Part shown: positions 1 through 5,636 of the stretch, piece after piece | Position numbering within the stretch: position 1 is the first letter of the stretch | How the letters are laid out: each line of letters begins with the position of its first letter | Source: Clostridia bacterium | Lineage (GTDB): Bacteria > Bacillota > Clostridia > Peptostreptococcales > Anaerovoracaceae | Assembly (NCBI GenBank): GCA_024403005.1 | Contig: JAKSSQ010000070.1 | Coordinates: 1-8,641, forward strand | Direction: 5' to 3' | Length of the DNA: 8,641 bases | Position numbers and translations under genes: made by a program | The notes under the pieces: model-generated | The model's database searches: none | What the model was told of the DNA's origin: nothing | The model's input: only the letters and a program-made list of their open reading frames with translations

Positions 1-733
1 AGAATTCGACCATTTCGTCTTTGTCGCTTACTGCCATGTTTATGAGCCTGCAGTTTTCCAGGCCAGCAGTATTTTCGGAGAGCTTGCGGAAATTGCGCTC
101 TTCCGGTTCAACTGCGTAGATTAAAGCAGGAGCTCCGCCTGCATATTTTATGAATTCTTCTACGGTGTCGCCGGCGTCGGCACCCAGATCCATGTAGATC
201 TCGCTCTCATCCGGGTCAAGAAGAGCCCAGTTGTCCGCATCTTTGGTCTCGCAGTTAACCAGATACTGAATTTTGCCGGTGAGCCTGTATTTGTTCACGC
301 ACTGGAAAACCCTGCGGCTCTGGTCGTCTGCCAGAGCATCGAAAACCTTCTGCAGCTGCTCTTCGTGCTCTTCTTTGTACTGCGGCGTAAAGAGAATTTC
401 GCTGCCGTCTTCCTTAAATTCGGGTATAACCGGCAGATCCGGGGCATAAAACTCCGTTTCGATAGCGATGTGGAGGATATTTTCGATTACATCGTCCCGG
501 TGGCTGCCGAAGCAGAGCAGGACGATCATGTCGGCGCCGAATTCCAGAAAAGCTTCGCGGTAGCCGCGCACCGGATAGCCGTGAAACTCCTTATCGCGCA
601 CGAACCCGTCGGATGCAAAGAAACCAGCGGGCTTTTTGCCGCGGCGCTCCAGCTCGCGCATTATGCGTTCAGCCGCATTACCTCTTCCATAAAGTACTAT
701 TTTTCTGTCTGTTTTGCTTAAATAATCCCACAT
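1..733 (-). CDS. FkbM-family SAM-dependent methyltransferase with N-terminal Rossmann-like domain, 3' end outside window
   Basis: Translating the minus strand from ATG at 733 gives 244 open residues that run off the left edge, so the C-terminus is missing. Residues about 11-85 look like a nucleotide-binding Rossmann unit (KIVLYGRGNAAERIM, then a strand DMIVLLCFGS), as found at the front of many sugar or polysaccharide-modifying proteins. Residues 180-244 carry the methyltransferase core: SAM-binding motif I YMDLGADAGDT (180-190), then IYAVEPEERNFRKL (205-218) with an acidic residue expected to hold the SAM ribose, then LINMAVSDKDE. This order is typical of FkbM methyltransferases, which often O-methylate sugars. 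Its ATG shares one base with the stop of the upstream FliB-like gene (TAATG), so the two are probably translationally coupled. The fold is well supported. The substrate (a surface glycan, or a flagellin or S-layer sugar) is inference. Confidence 0.85.
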   Translation of the reverse strand, partial: MWDYLSKTDRKIVLYGRGNAAERIMRELERRGKKPAGFFASDGFVRDKEFHGYPVRGYREAFLEFGADMIVLLCFGSHRDDVIENILHIAIETEFYAPDLPVIPEFKEDGSEILFTPQYKEEHEEQLQKVFDALADDQSRRVFQCVNKYRLTGKIQYLVNCETKDADNWALLDPDESEIYMDLGADAGDTVEEFIKYAGGAPALIYAVEPEERNFRKLSENTAGLENCRLINMAVSDKDEMVEF

Positions 734-1488
734 TATGCCTTATATTCCACCTCTATGGAGAATTCTACCGCTGCCTGAATAAAATCGTCTAAATCGGGAT
801 TGTCCGGATTTTCGAGACGGGACAGCACATCTTTATAATACTTGTTGACCCAATTAATTCTTTCCTGGAGCCTGTCGTCGTAAAGCGCGTCGGGTATGTG
901 GCGGAACACCAGGTATTCTGCCAGCCTCTGGTGCATACTGCTCGGCCACTCCTTTGCGGCCAGGTCGTCCCAGAGAGCCTGGCGCACGTCCATTAAATAC
1001 TCTTCGACTCTTGGAATCTGAGAATCCGGGTCGTCCGGGTCCAGAGGTTCGCCGTAGACATCCAGGCCGTCGTCTTCGATTAAGACGAGCTCCAGCGGCT
1101 TTTCGCTGCTCAGGACAAGCCTTGCGGCCTCCTCGCAGGCAAGGCCCGGACCGACTTCCGTTATATTGGTCCAGAAATTCCTGAACCTGGGGTGGTCCGT
1201 GCAGATCTGGCAGAGTATGTCTTCGCTTCCGGTTTCGATAATGAGTTCGCAGAGATTGCTGTCGTTAAGGAAGGGGCATCTGTCCCCTTCTTTAAGCTTA
1301 AAGCACGGCATTTCTCCGGATTCGTCGATGTTTTCGCGAAGGCGGTCGCCCAGAGGGCCTTCCATAGCTTTGTACTTTGCAAGGCTCTCCTCGTCTATGT
1401 CTATTTCCCAGCCCGCACAGCAGGTTCTGCTGCATGCGCCGGCTTTGCATTTAAAATCTTTGTAGAAAGATGGTGCGTATGTTTTCAT
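733..1488 (-). CDS. Short FliB-type (flagellin lysine-N-methylase-like) cysteine-rich protein
   Basis: This 251-residue protein opens with MKTYAPSFYKDFKC and carries the cysteine pattern of the FliB / lysine-N-methylase family: C14, C19, C23-C24 followed by GWEIDIDE, then C62, C71, C80, C93, C96 and the block CTDHPRF, then C118 in GLACEEAARL. FliB of Salmonella methylates flagellin lysines and is reported to be an iron-sulfur protein; the clustered cysteines here fit a metal centre. The C-terminal part (LAEYLVFRHIPDALYDD, about 189-205) also matches the family. At 251 residues it is clearly shorter than the roughly 370-400 I recall for FliB proteins, and the shortening appears to lie in the middle rather than at the ends. 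No strong Shine-Dalgarno lies before ATG 1488, but the start fits the conserved N-terminus. It lies 86 bases after the permease gene and overlaps the following methyltransferase by one base. No flagellar gene is in view, so the target protein is unknown. Confidence 0.85.
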   Translation of the reverse strand: MKTYAPSFYKDFKCKAGACSRTCCAGWEIDIDEESLAKYKAMEGPLGDRLRENIDESGEMPCFKLKEGDRCPFLNDSNLCELIIETGSEDILCQICTDHPRFRNFWTNITEVGPGLACEEAARLVLSSEKPLELVLIEDDGLDVYGEPLDPDDPDSQIPRVEEYLMDVRQALWDDLAAKEWPSSMHQRLAEYLVFRHIPDALYDDRLQERINWVNKYYKDVLSRLENPDNPDLDDFIQAAVEFSIEVEYKA

Positions 1489-1556
1489 AATTTATGTTCT
1501 GTAAATTCGAGTTTTTATGCCGGATTGACCCAATGCGCTGCGGAATGCCCGGATTT

Positions 1557-1571
1557 CGGCGCTCCGCGCCG
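1557..1571 (-). other. GC-rich stem-loop between permease and FliB-like genes
   Basis: A perfect 6-bp stem CGGCGC/GCGCCG with a 3-base loop lies 3 bases after the permease stop codon. No U-tract follows on either strand, so it does not look like an intrinsic terminator. It could slow polymerase or protect a processed 3' end, but it may also be incidental. The rest of the 86-base gap (1489-1574) shows no convincing promoter and only a weak ribosome binding site, which leaves co-transcription of permease and FliB-like gene plausible. Confidence 0.3.
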
Positions 1572-1574
1572 GCT

Positions 1575-2825
1575 CTAAAGCATTACTGCTTTGCAGAAAA
1601 TCCAGAGGGCAGCAAGGACTGCAAAGTTGATTAAGAGGAAAAGCTTCATGTAGCGGGCGGGCTGTGCACCCTCTGCCGCGCAGTAAAGCTTGTAGGATAT
1701 AAGGCTGGCAAGGCTTGCGATGGGGGTGCCCAGCCCGCCCGCGTCCACACCTAAAAGCAGTGCATTTGCGTCAGCTGTAAAGCCGCTCAGCAGAACCGCT
1801 GCCGGCACGTTGCTTATTACCTGGCTTGCCATTGCGCTCACTTCGAATGTTCTGCCGGCCATTGCAGCGCTAAGGAATTCGCTTATCTGCGGAATTCTTG
1901 CCAGATTTCCGGAAAATACGAAGAAGCAGACAAAGGTGAGCAAAAGCATGTAATCCGCATCTCTGAGCAGCTGCCGATCTCTCGTAAAAACGGACAGCAG
2001 CACGATTACGAGCATTACCTGCCAGTTCAGAATGCGCAGAACTGTTGCAAGGCAGACTGCAAAGAGAATTCCGTAGAAGATTACCTGCGTTTTAAAGTTC
2101 TGCGCAGGGCCCAGCACGTCGTCTTCGATTTCTTCCTTGGGAGGATTCTCCAGAGCTGCAGCGCTTTGCGTGCCGGAATTCTGCAGATCTTCGGAGCTTT
2201 CGTTCTTCGGGTCTGCCCCGGAGGTATCCTTAGCTAACTGTCCGGAATCAGAAGAGTTCTTATCCTTGCAGAAAGCCAGCACCAATACTGCGCAAACCAC
2301 CAGCGAAAGTATCCATAAAGGTGCAGTTATCTTAATAAAATTCCCGAAAGGAATGTTAAACCAGGAATAAATGTACAGATTCTGCGGATTTCCGACGGGG
2401 GTAAGCATGCTACCCAGATTCGCAGCCAGAGTCTGCAGAATTACAACTTTTATAAGCAGATTTCCGCTGCCTCCGGCCAGATTCAGAACCATTACGGAAA
2501 AAGGCACAAAAGTAAGGAGCGCCACATCGTTGGTAATTAACATGGAGCAGAAAAAGCATAGCAGCACCAGCCCCATGCAGAGTCCGGTTATGCCCTTCGC
2601 GCCGTCGCACATCCTGCGTGCGATAAGATCGAAAAGCCCGGATTTCTTAAAGCCTGCAACCACCGTCATAAGGCAGAAAAGCAGCGCCAAAGTTCGAAAA
2701 TCTATGTATCCGATATATTCCGGCCCCGGTTTTACGAAAAAACAGCTTACAAGTGCAGCTGCAAAGGAAATGCAGAGCACTATTTCCTTTTTTATGAATC
2801 CGACTAATTTATCAGTAAACGTCAC
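1575..2825 (-). CDS. CitMHS/ArsB-superfamily (ion transporter) permease
   Basis: This is a 416-residue polytopic membrane protein with about 10-12 hydrophobic segments (near 13-31, 43-60, 80-97, 99-116, 124-142, 165-186, 246-280, 291-307, 328-347 and 393-411). It has the two-fold repeat of the ion transporter superfamily. The first half carries ITNDVALL (97-104) and GSMLTPVGNPQNL (138-150); the second carries SNVPAAVLL (338-346) and GTPIASLASLISY (366-378). These substrate-binding hairpin motifs are shared by ArsB, NhaD and SLC13/CitMHS carriers, so the substrate (organic acid, arsenite or Na+/H+) cannot be decided. A hydrophilic Ser/Asp/Glu-rich loop at about 187-245 links the halves. The start is GTG at 2825, with GAGAGG at 2840-2835 as ribosome binding site; it gives a short amphipathic lead before the first membrane segment. 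No arsR or other ars gene is adjacent, which weakens an arsenite role. Confidence 0.88.
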   Translation of the reverse strand: MTFTDKLVGFIKKEIVLCISFAAALVSCFFVKPGPEYIGYIDFRTLALLFCLMTVVAGFKKSGLFDLIARRMCDGAKGITGLCMGLVLLCFFCSMLITNDVALLTFVPFSVMVLNLAGGSGNLLIKVVILQTLAANLGSMLTPVGNPQNLYIYSWFNIPFGNFIKITAPLWILSLVVCAVLVLAFCKDKNSSDSGQLAKDTSGADPKNESSEDLQNSGTQSAAALENPPKEEIEDDVLGPAQNFKTQVIFYGILFAVCLATVLRILNWQVMLVIVLLSVFTRDRQLLRDADYMLLLTFVCFFVFSGNLARIPQISEFLSAAMAGRTFEVSAMASQVISNVPAAVLLSGFTADANALLLGVDAGGLGTPIASLASLISYKLYCAAEGAQPARYMKLFLLINFAVLAALWIFCKAVML

Positions 2826-2840
2826 AGTAAAGAACCTCTC

Positions 2841-2868
2841 AATATAGATATAACACTATATTTTAACA
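2841..2868 (-). promoter_or_regulatory. Probable extended -10 promoter with overlapping inverted repeat upstream of the permease
   Basis: The minus strand reads TGTTAAAAT at 2868-2860, an extended -10 (TGn plus a hexamer one base off TATAAT); no good -35 box is seen. A perfect 7-bp inverted repeat, AATATAG ... CTATATT with an 8-base spacer, spans 2862-2841. It covers the last bases of that -10 and the expected start of transcription, just before the GAGAGG ribosome binding site. This is where a repressor operator would sit, but AT-rich DNA makes such dyads easily by chance. Confidence 0.35.
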
Positions 2869-2902
2869 CATATTACCCGCAGCCGATAGTTTCCATTTCG
2901 TA

Positions 2903-2980
2903 CCCGTCCCCGTTTAGCGTGCTAAAGCGATAAAGTGCTAAAGCACCCCCGTCCCTCTTTAGTGTGCTAAAGCGGTGAAG
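2903..2980. repeat. REP-like tandem repeat, two 33-bp units with internal palindromes
   Basis: Two units, 2903-2935 and 2948-2980, begin with CCCGTCCC and match at 28 of 33 positions with a 45-base period. The core GTGCTAAAGC occurs three times (2919-2928, 2935-2944, 2964-2973). Each unit holds a palindrome: TTTAGC-GT-GCTAAA at 2913-2926 and CTTTAG-TGTG-CTAAAG at 2957-2972, with GTGC-TAAA-GCAC between them at 2935-2946. The CCGTCCC-plus-palindrome style resembles dispersed REP-type intergenic repeats of Clostridia. The element lies between a terminator and the permease promoter, and no ORF spans it. Together with 2869-2902, where nothing is seen, it fills the non-coding gap 2826-3017. Confidence 0.6.
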
Positions 2981-3009
2981 CAAACAAAAAGCCCGCAGCG
3001 GGTGCGGGC
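2981..3009 (-). terminator. Rho-independent terminator of the DUF3842 operon
   Basis: On the minus strand, 8 bases after the DUF3842 stop codon, a GCCCGC/GCGGGC stem (3009-3004 with 2996-2991) encloses a 7-base loop and is followed at once by TTTTTGTTTG (2990-2981). Stem, position and U-tract are all classical. An alternative 4-bp CCGC/GCGG pairing inside the loop region does not change the call. Confidence 0.88.
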
Positions 3010-3017
3010 CGTGTTTT

Positions 3018-3419
3018 CTATTTAATTTTGGCAACCAGGTCGTCCAGAAGTGCGTTCATCGTAAGATTGGGAACACCTACTACGATGTTGTTGCAGTGGT
3101 TCACCGGGATAAGATATTTGGGAGCGTCGCTCTTTGCAACCGCAAGCGCCATTTTCTCCGTAACTTCGCCGCAGAGGGAATCCGCAACCACGATGCCGAT
3201 GGGTCCGACGATAATGTCCGCCTTTGCGGCGTTAACTACAACCGGGTTCTCCCCTGTCGCAGCCTTGTCCGGCTTAGCTTTAAGCATGTTCTGGGTTGCG
3301 ATGCTGTTCGTGCCGATAACGGTAAATTCGTCTGCCGGGCACTCTGCCTTGAGCCTTGCGGTAATTTCCTTGCCCAGGCTGCCTCCCTGGCCGTCTATAA
3401 TTAATATTTTGCGTGCCAT
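3018..3419 (-). CDS. DUF3842 family protein
   Basis: This is a small cytoplasmic protein of 133 residues. It begins MARKILIIDGQGGSLGKEI, a beta strand plus glycine-rich loop like a Rossmann nucleotide-binding start. The conserved DUF3842 blocks follow in order: VIGTNSIATQNML (34-46), AATGENPVVVN (53-63), IIVGPIGIVVADSL (69-82), GEVTEKMALAV (84-94) and KYLIPVNHCNNIVVGV (101-116). The family is common in Clostridia and has no established function that I know. The frame stays open up to 3503, but ATG 3419 is preferred: it has AAAGGAG seven bases upstream, and the extension would overlap the upstream gene and add a low-complexity tail absent from the family. It is last in the four-gene run, 22 bases after the 248-residue protein, and is followed by a strong terminator. 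Confidence 0.93.
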   Translation of the reverse strand: MARKILIIDGQGGSLGKEITARLKAECPADEFTVIGTNSIATQNMLKAKPDKAATGENPVVVNAAKADIIVGPIGIVVADSLCGEVTEKMALAVAKSDAPKYLIPVNHCNNIVVGVPNLTMNALLDDLVAKIK

Positions 3420-3441
3420 AGTCAGTCTCCTTTTCCGCCCT

Positions 3442-4188
3442 TTACTGCGCCAGCCATTCGCCGCTTCTGTTGAGGTACTGGATGTGGCGCGGGTTGAAGC
3501 CAATCACAACCGTCTCGCCTTCCACGCCGATAACTACGGAATCGTGGCGGCTGTAATAATTGGATCTTTCAATCTGGGGCACGCCCTCGGGAACGCGGAT
3601 CATTTCCAGGTTCTTAAAGTTATCCAGGTTAACCGGATGCTCCGTAAAGGCTTCGGTAACTGTAATTTCGATAATGTTGTCGATGTTCTTGATTTCCCAG
3701 TCGATGGCTTCCGTTCCGGGCTGGAGCGTAAGAGCTGTCATGAGCGGGTCCGTAATGTGAACCAATGTCTTAACTCTGGACCAGGTCTGGAAAGGATCGG
3801 GGATTACTCTGTAAACGCAGCTGTCCTGCACGGGCAGAATAGCCATTCCTTCTGTGGATTCGTAGGTTTTGGGAACGAATGCAGCGCCGCCTTCGTAAGC
3901 GCAGCTGGAAGGATCCTTGCCTTTAAACATGCTTCCGATGAGCTTTTCGCCTTCCAGAACCATGTTTTCCGGCTCTACGTTGTAATATCTGTAGCCGTCT
4001 TCCTTCTTTGCAGCGAATACGTCGTCTTCGTCCTCGTAGAGCCAGTATTCTTCTACAGCCCAGTTCTTAGCTTCTTCGCAGGCTGCCTTAAAGATTTCTT
4101 CCGGGCATTCCTTTTTTACGACAAATGCATTGCCTGCGCTAACGGCGCCTTCTGCATTGCGGTCACATATAAAATAGCAAGCGTTCAT
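3442..4188 (-). CDS. Uncharacterised 248-residue soluble protein
   Basis: I do not recognise this family. Starting at ATG 4188 (AGAGGA six bases upstream) it has 248 residues, no signal peptide and no membrane segment. The N-terminal third is acidic and rich in aromatics (NWAVEEYWLYEDEDDVFAA, 42-60; DGYRYYNVEPENM, 64-76). The C-terminal half alternates strands and turns (NIIEITVTEAF, DSVVIGVEGETVVIGFNP), suggesting a mostly beta fold. Six cysteines (C4, C8, C28, C37, C96, C124) are scattered without a CxxC pair. It begins 2 bases after the stop of the PfkB kinase gene and precedes the DUF3842 gene by 22 bases, so it is firmly part of that operon. The frame is open to 4245, but starting there would overlap the kinase by about 55 bases. 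Reality as a gene is well supported by ribosome binding site, packing and length; function is unknown. Confidence 0.85.
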   Translation of the reverse strand: MNACYFICDRNAEGAVSAGNAFVVKKECPEEIFKAACEEAKNWAVEEYWLYEDEDDVFAAKKEDGYRYYNVEPENMVLEGEKLIGSMFKGKDPSSCAYEGGAAFVPKTYESTEGMAILPVQDSCVYRVIPDPFQTWSRVKTLVHITDPLMTALTLQPGTEAIDWEIKNIDNIIEITVTEAFTEHPVNLDNFKNLEMIRVPEGVPQIERSNYYSRHDSVVIGVEGETVVIGFNPRHIQYLNRSGEWLAQ

Positions 4189-4190
4189 GT

Positions 4191-5129
4191 CTATTCCTCT
4201 GTTTCTACTTCGATTCCGAATTCGCTGGGAAGGAATCTGGGGCATACGTTCTGGTAAGTCTGGATTACGGAAGCTGCAAGGCTCGTACCGATTTTGCAGG
4301 ATTCCTGCAGGGTCTTGCCGTAGCTGAGGCCTGCTGCCACGCCAGCGAAGAAGGAATCTCCTGCGCCTGTGGTATCCTTAACGTCTACGGGAACTGCATC
4401 TACCACGCCGCATTCTCCGCTTTCGGAGTCTGCATAAACCGCACCCTGGCCGCCCATGGTAACTACCATGCTGCGGATGCCTGCGCCCTGGATCTTTTCC
4501 AGAAGCATCTTAGCCAGAGCCTTGGGCTTTACTGCACTGTAATCCTGGGAGAACAGAATGCCCATCTCCTGCTGGTTGCAGACGAAGCAGCGCATGTACT
4601 TAAACAGGTCTCTGCGTTCGATGGCGATGCTCATGTTGCTTACCACGCCGTAGATATCCTTGCCGTGCTTTTCTGCCAGCTCGATAACCTTCTTAACGAG
4701 CTCCTTGTCCAGATCCATTTCCAGGGTTATGGACTTGCATTCTGCGAACATTTCGTCGCCCTGTTCCAGCAGTGCGTTATAAATTTCGTCCAGTTCTGGC
4801 CTCTTGGAAATGGCTGCAACCACGTCTCCGGTGTTGTCGAAAACTGCCAGCCATGTGCCCATGCCGTCCTTAACGGTGCGCATGTATTTGGTGTTAACCT
4901 TGTGGTTTTCCAGCTGTGCCTTAACATCCTGGCCGATACCGGTGTCGTCTACAAGGCTGAGGAATGTGGGCCGAAGCTCCATATTCGCAATATCTTCCAC
5001 GATATTTCTGGAAACACCGCCGTGTACGTATTCAACGGTTCCCATATTTCTTCCGGCAGGTATGTAAGTGCTTAAAGGATAGCCCTTAATATCTACAAAA
5101 ACCGGTCCGATTACTAAAATTCCGCCCAT
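4191..5129 (-). CDS. PfkB-family (ribokinase-like) sugar/nucleoside kinase
   Basis: This 312-residue cytoplasmic kinase transfers phosphate from ATP to a sugar or nucleoside. It has an N-terminal strand LVIGPVFVDIKG (5-16), the glycine-rich substrate motif HGGVSRNIVEDIA (36-48) and the C-terminal PfkB signature DTTGAGDSFFAGVAAGL (252-268). In that signature D258 is the expected catalytic base and GAG the anion hole. The family size is about 300-330, so it is full length. The DIKG and GGVSRN wording leans towards the pseudouridine kinase-like branch, but the phosphoryl acceptor cannot be assigned. The start is ATG 5129 with AAGAGG six bases upstream. It sits 27 bases after the C_GCAxxG_C_C gene and 2 bases before the unknown 248-residue gene. 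No pseudouridine-5'-phosphate glycosidase (psuG) or sugar isomerase is nearby, so a standard catabolic pairing is not seen. Confidence 0.92.
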   Translation of the reverse strand: MGGILVIGPVFVDIKGYPLSTYIPAGRNMGTVEYVHGGVSRNIVEDIANMELRPTFLSLVDDTGIGQDVKAQLENHKVNTKYMRTVKDGMGTWLAVFDNTGDVVAAISKRPELDEIYNALLEQGDEMFAECKSITLEMDLDKELVKKVIELAEKHGKDIYGVVSNMSIAIERRDLFKYMRCFVCNQQEMGILFSQDYSAVKPKALAKMLLEKIQGAGIRSMVVTMGGQGAVYADSESGECGVVDAVPVDVKDTTGAGDSFFAGVAAGLSYGKTLQESCKIGTSLAASVIQTYQNVCPRFLPSEFGIEVETEE

Positions 5130-5156
5130 TTTAATTCCTCTTAAAATAAATTATTC

Positions 5157-5570
5157 TTATTCTTCTGCTTCTGCCTTGCGAGCTGCGATAATTTCGTCGA
5201 TGAGCTCAATGCTGTCGGTAATCATCTTGTCGCAGTGGGTCTTCTTATCCTTGCCGGCCTTAACTGCACCGGAAAGCAGATCCTTGCAGTTCATGAGACC
5301 GTCGTGTCTGTCTGCCATAGCGCGTCTGTACTGCTTAAGGGTGTTGCTGTCCTTAATTCCGTTAGCGCCCAGGATAATTAATCCTGTAACGATTGCGCCG
5401 CAGGTTGCGCCGTAGCCCAGACCGCCGCCGATATTGTGAGCCAATCCGAGAGCTGTTTCTTCGGAAAGCCCCAGTTCTTCTGCATAGGAGAGAAACAGAG
5501 TTTCTGCGCAGTTATAGCGCATGGGAACTTCGTTTCTGAGCTCCATAGCCTTTTCGATGTGTTTGTTCAT
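5157..5570 (-). CDS. C_GCAxxG_C_C family redox-type protein
   Basis: This 137-residue protein carries the family's defining cysteine pattern: NCAE with C21, GGGLGYGATCGAIVTG (48-63) with C57, then C95 in NCKDLL and C113 in HCDKM. The name describes C...GCAxxG...C...C; here the middle motif reads CGAIVTG. Members occur widely in anaerobes and are presumed redox-active or metal-binding, often next to electron-transfer or transport genes; the exact reaction is not established. There is no signal peptide, and the glycine-rich helix at 48-68 is moderately hydrophobic. Start ATG 5570 has AAGGAG eight bases upstream. It is the first gene of the four-gene run and lies immediately behind the terminator hairpin of the large SLH gene, which bears on how the run is expressed. 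Confidence 0.92.
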   Translation of the reverse strand: MNKHIEKAMELRNEVPMRYNCAETLFLSYAEELGLSEETALGLAHNIGGGLGYGATCGAIVTGLIILGANGIKDSNTLKQYRRAMADRHDGLMNCKDLLSGAVKAGKDKKTHCDKMITDSIELIDEIIAARKAEAEE

Positions 5571-5587
5571 TTTCTTTACTCCTTGTT

Positions 5588-5617
5588 AAAAATACCGGGC
5601 CGGAGTGCCGGCCCGGT
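5588..5617 (-). terminator. Strong hairpin terminator after the SLH gene, at the ribosome binding site of the next gene
   Basis: A perfect 10-bp stem ACCGGGCCGG/CCGGCCCGGT (5617-5608 with 5603-5594) with a 4-base loop is followed on the minus strand by ATTTTTAA. It begins 19 bases after the SLH stop codon. The next gene's AAGGAG starts one base past ..TTAAC and its ATG lies at 5570, leaving no room for a promoter in between. Confidence 0.92.
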
Positions 5618-5636
5618 TTGAACATTCAAAAGTTTA

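Noticed and set aside
365..721. Plus-strand frame of 118 codons at the left end
   Set aside because: It is antisense to the FkbM-type methyltransferase, whose minus-strand frame is open throughout and has clear motifs.
1557..1571. Terminator after the permease gene
   Set aside because: The stem is GC-rich but only 6 bp and has no U-tract on either strand, so it is listed only as a stem-loop.
2903..2980. CRISPR-like array
   Set aside because: There are only two full units with mismatches, no uniform spacers and no cas genes; the internal palindromes fit a REP-like element better.
3420..3503. N-terminal extension of the DUF3842 protein by 28 residues
   Set aside because: It is Ser/Thr/Arg-rich and overlaps the upstream gene, while ATG 3419 has an ideal ribosome binding site and begins exactly at the conserved strand.
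4189..4245. N-terminal extension of the 248-residue protein by 19 residues
   Set aside because: It would lie inside the kinase gene; ATG 4188 has a good ribosome binding site and starts 2 bases after the kinase stop.
3028..4257. Open plus-strand frame of 409 codons opposite the DUF3842 and 248-residue genes
   Set aside because: It lies antisense to two well-supported genes, spans their junction, has no ribosome binding site or recognisable domain, and reads as a mirror frame of their codon bias.
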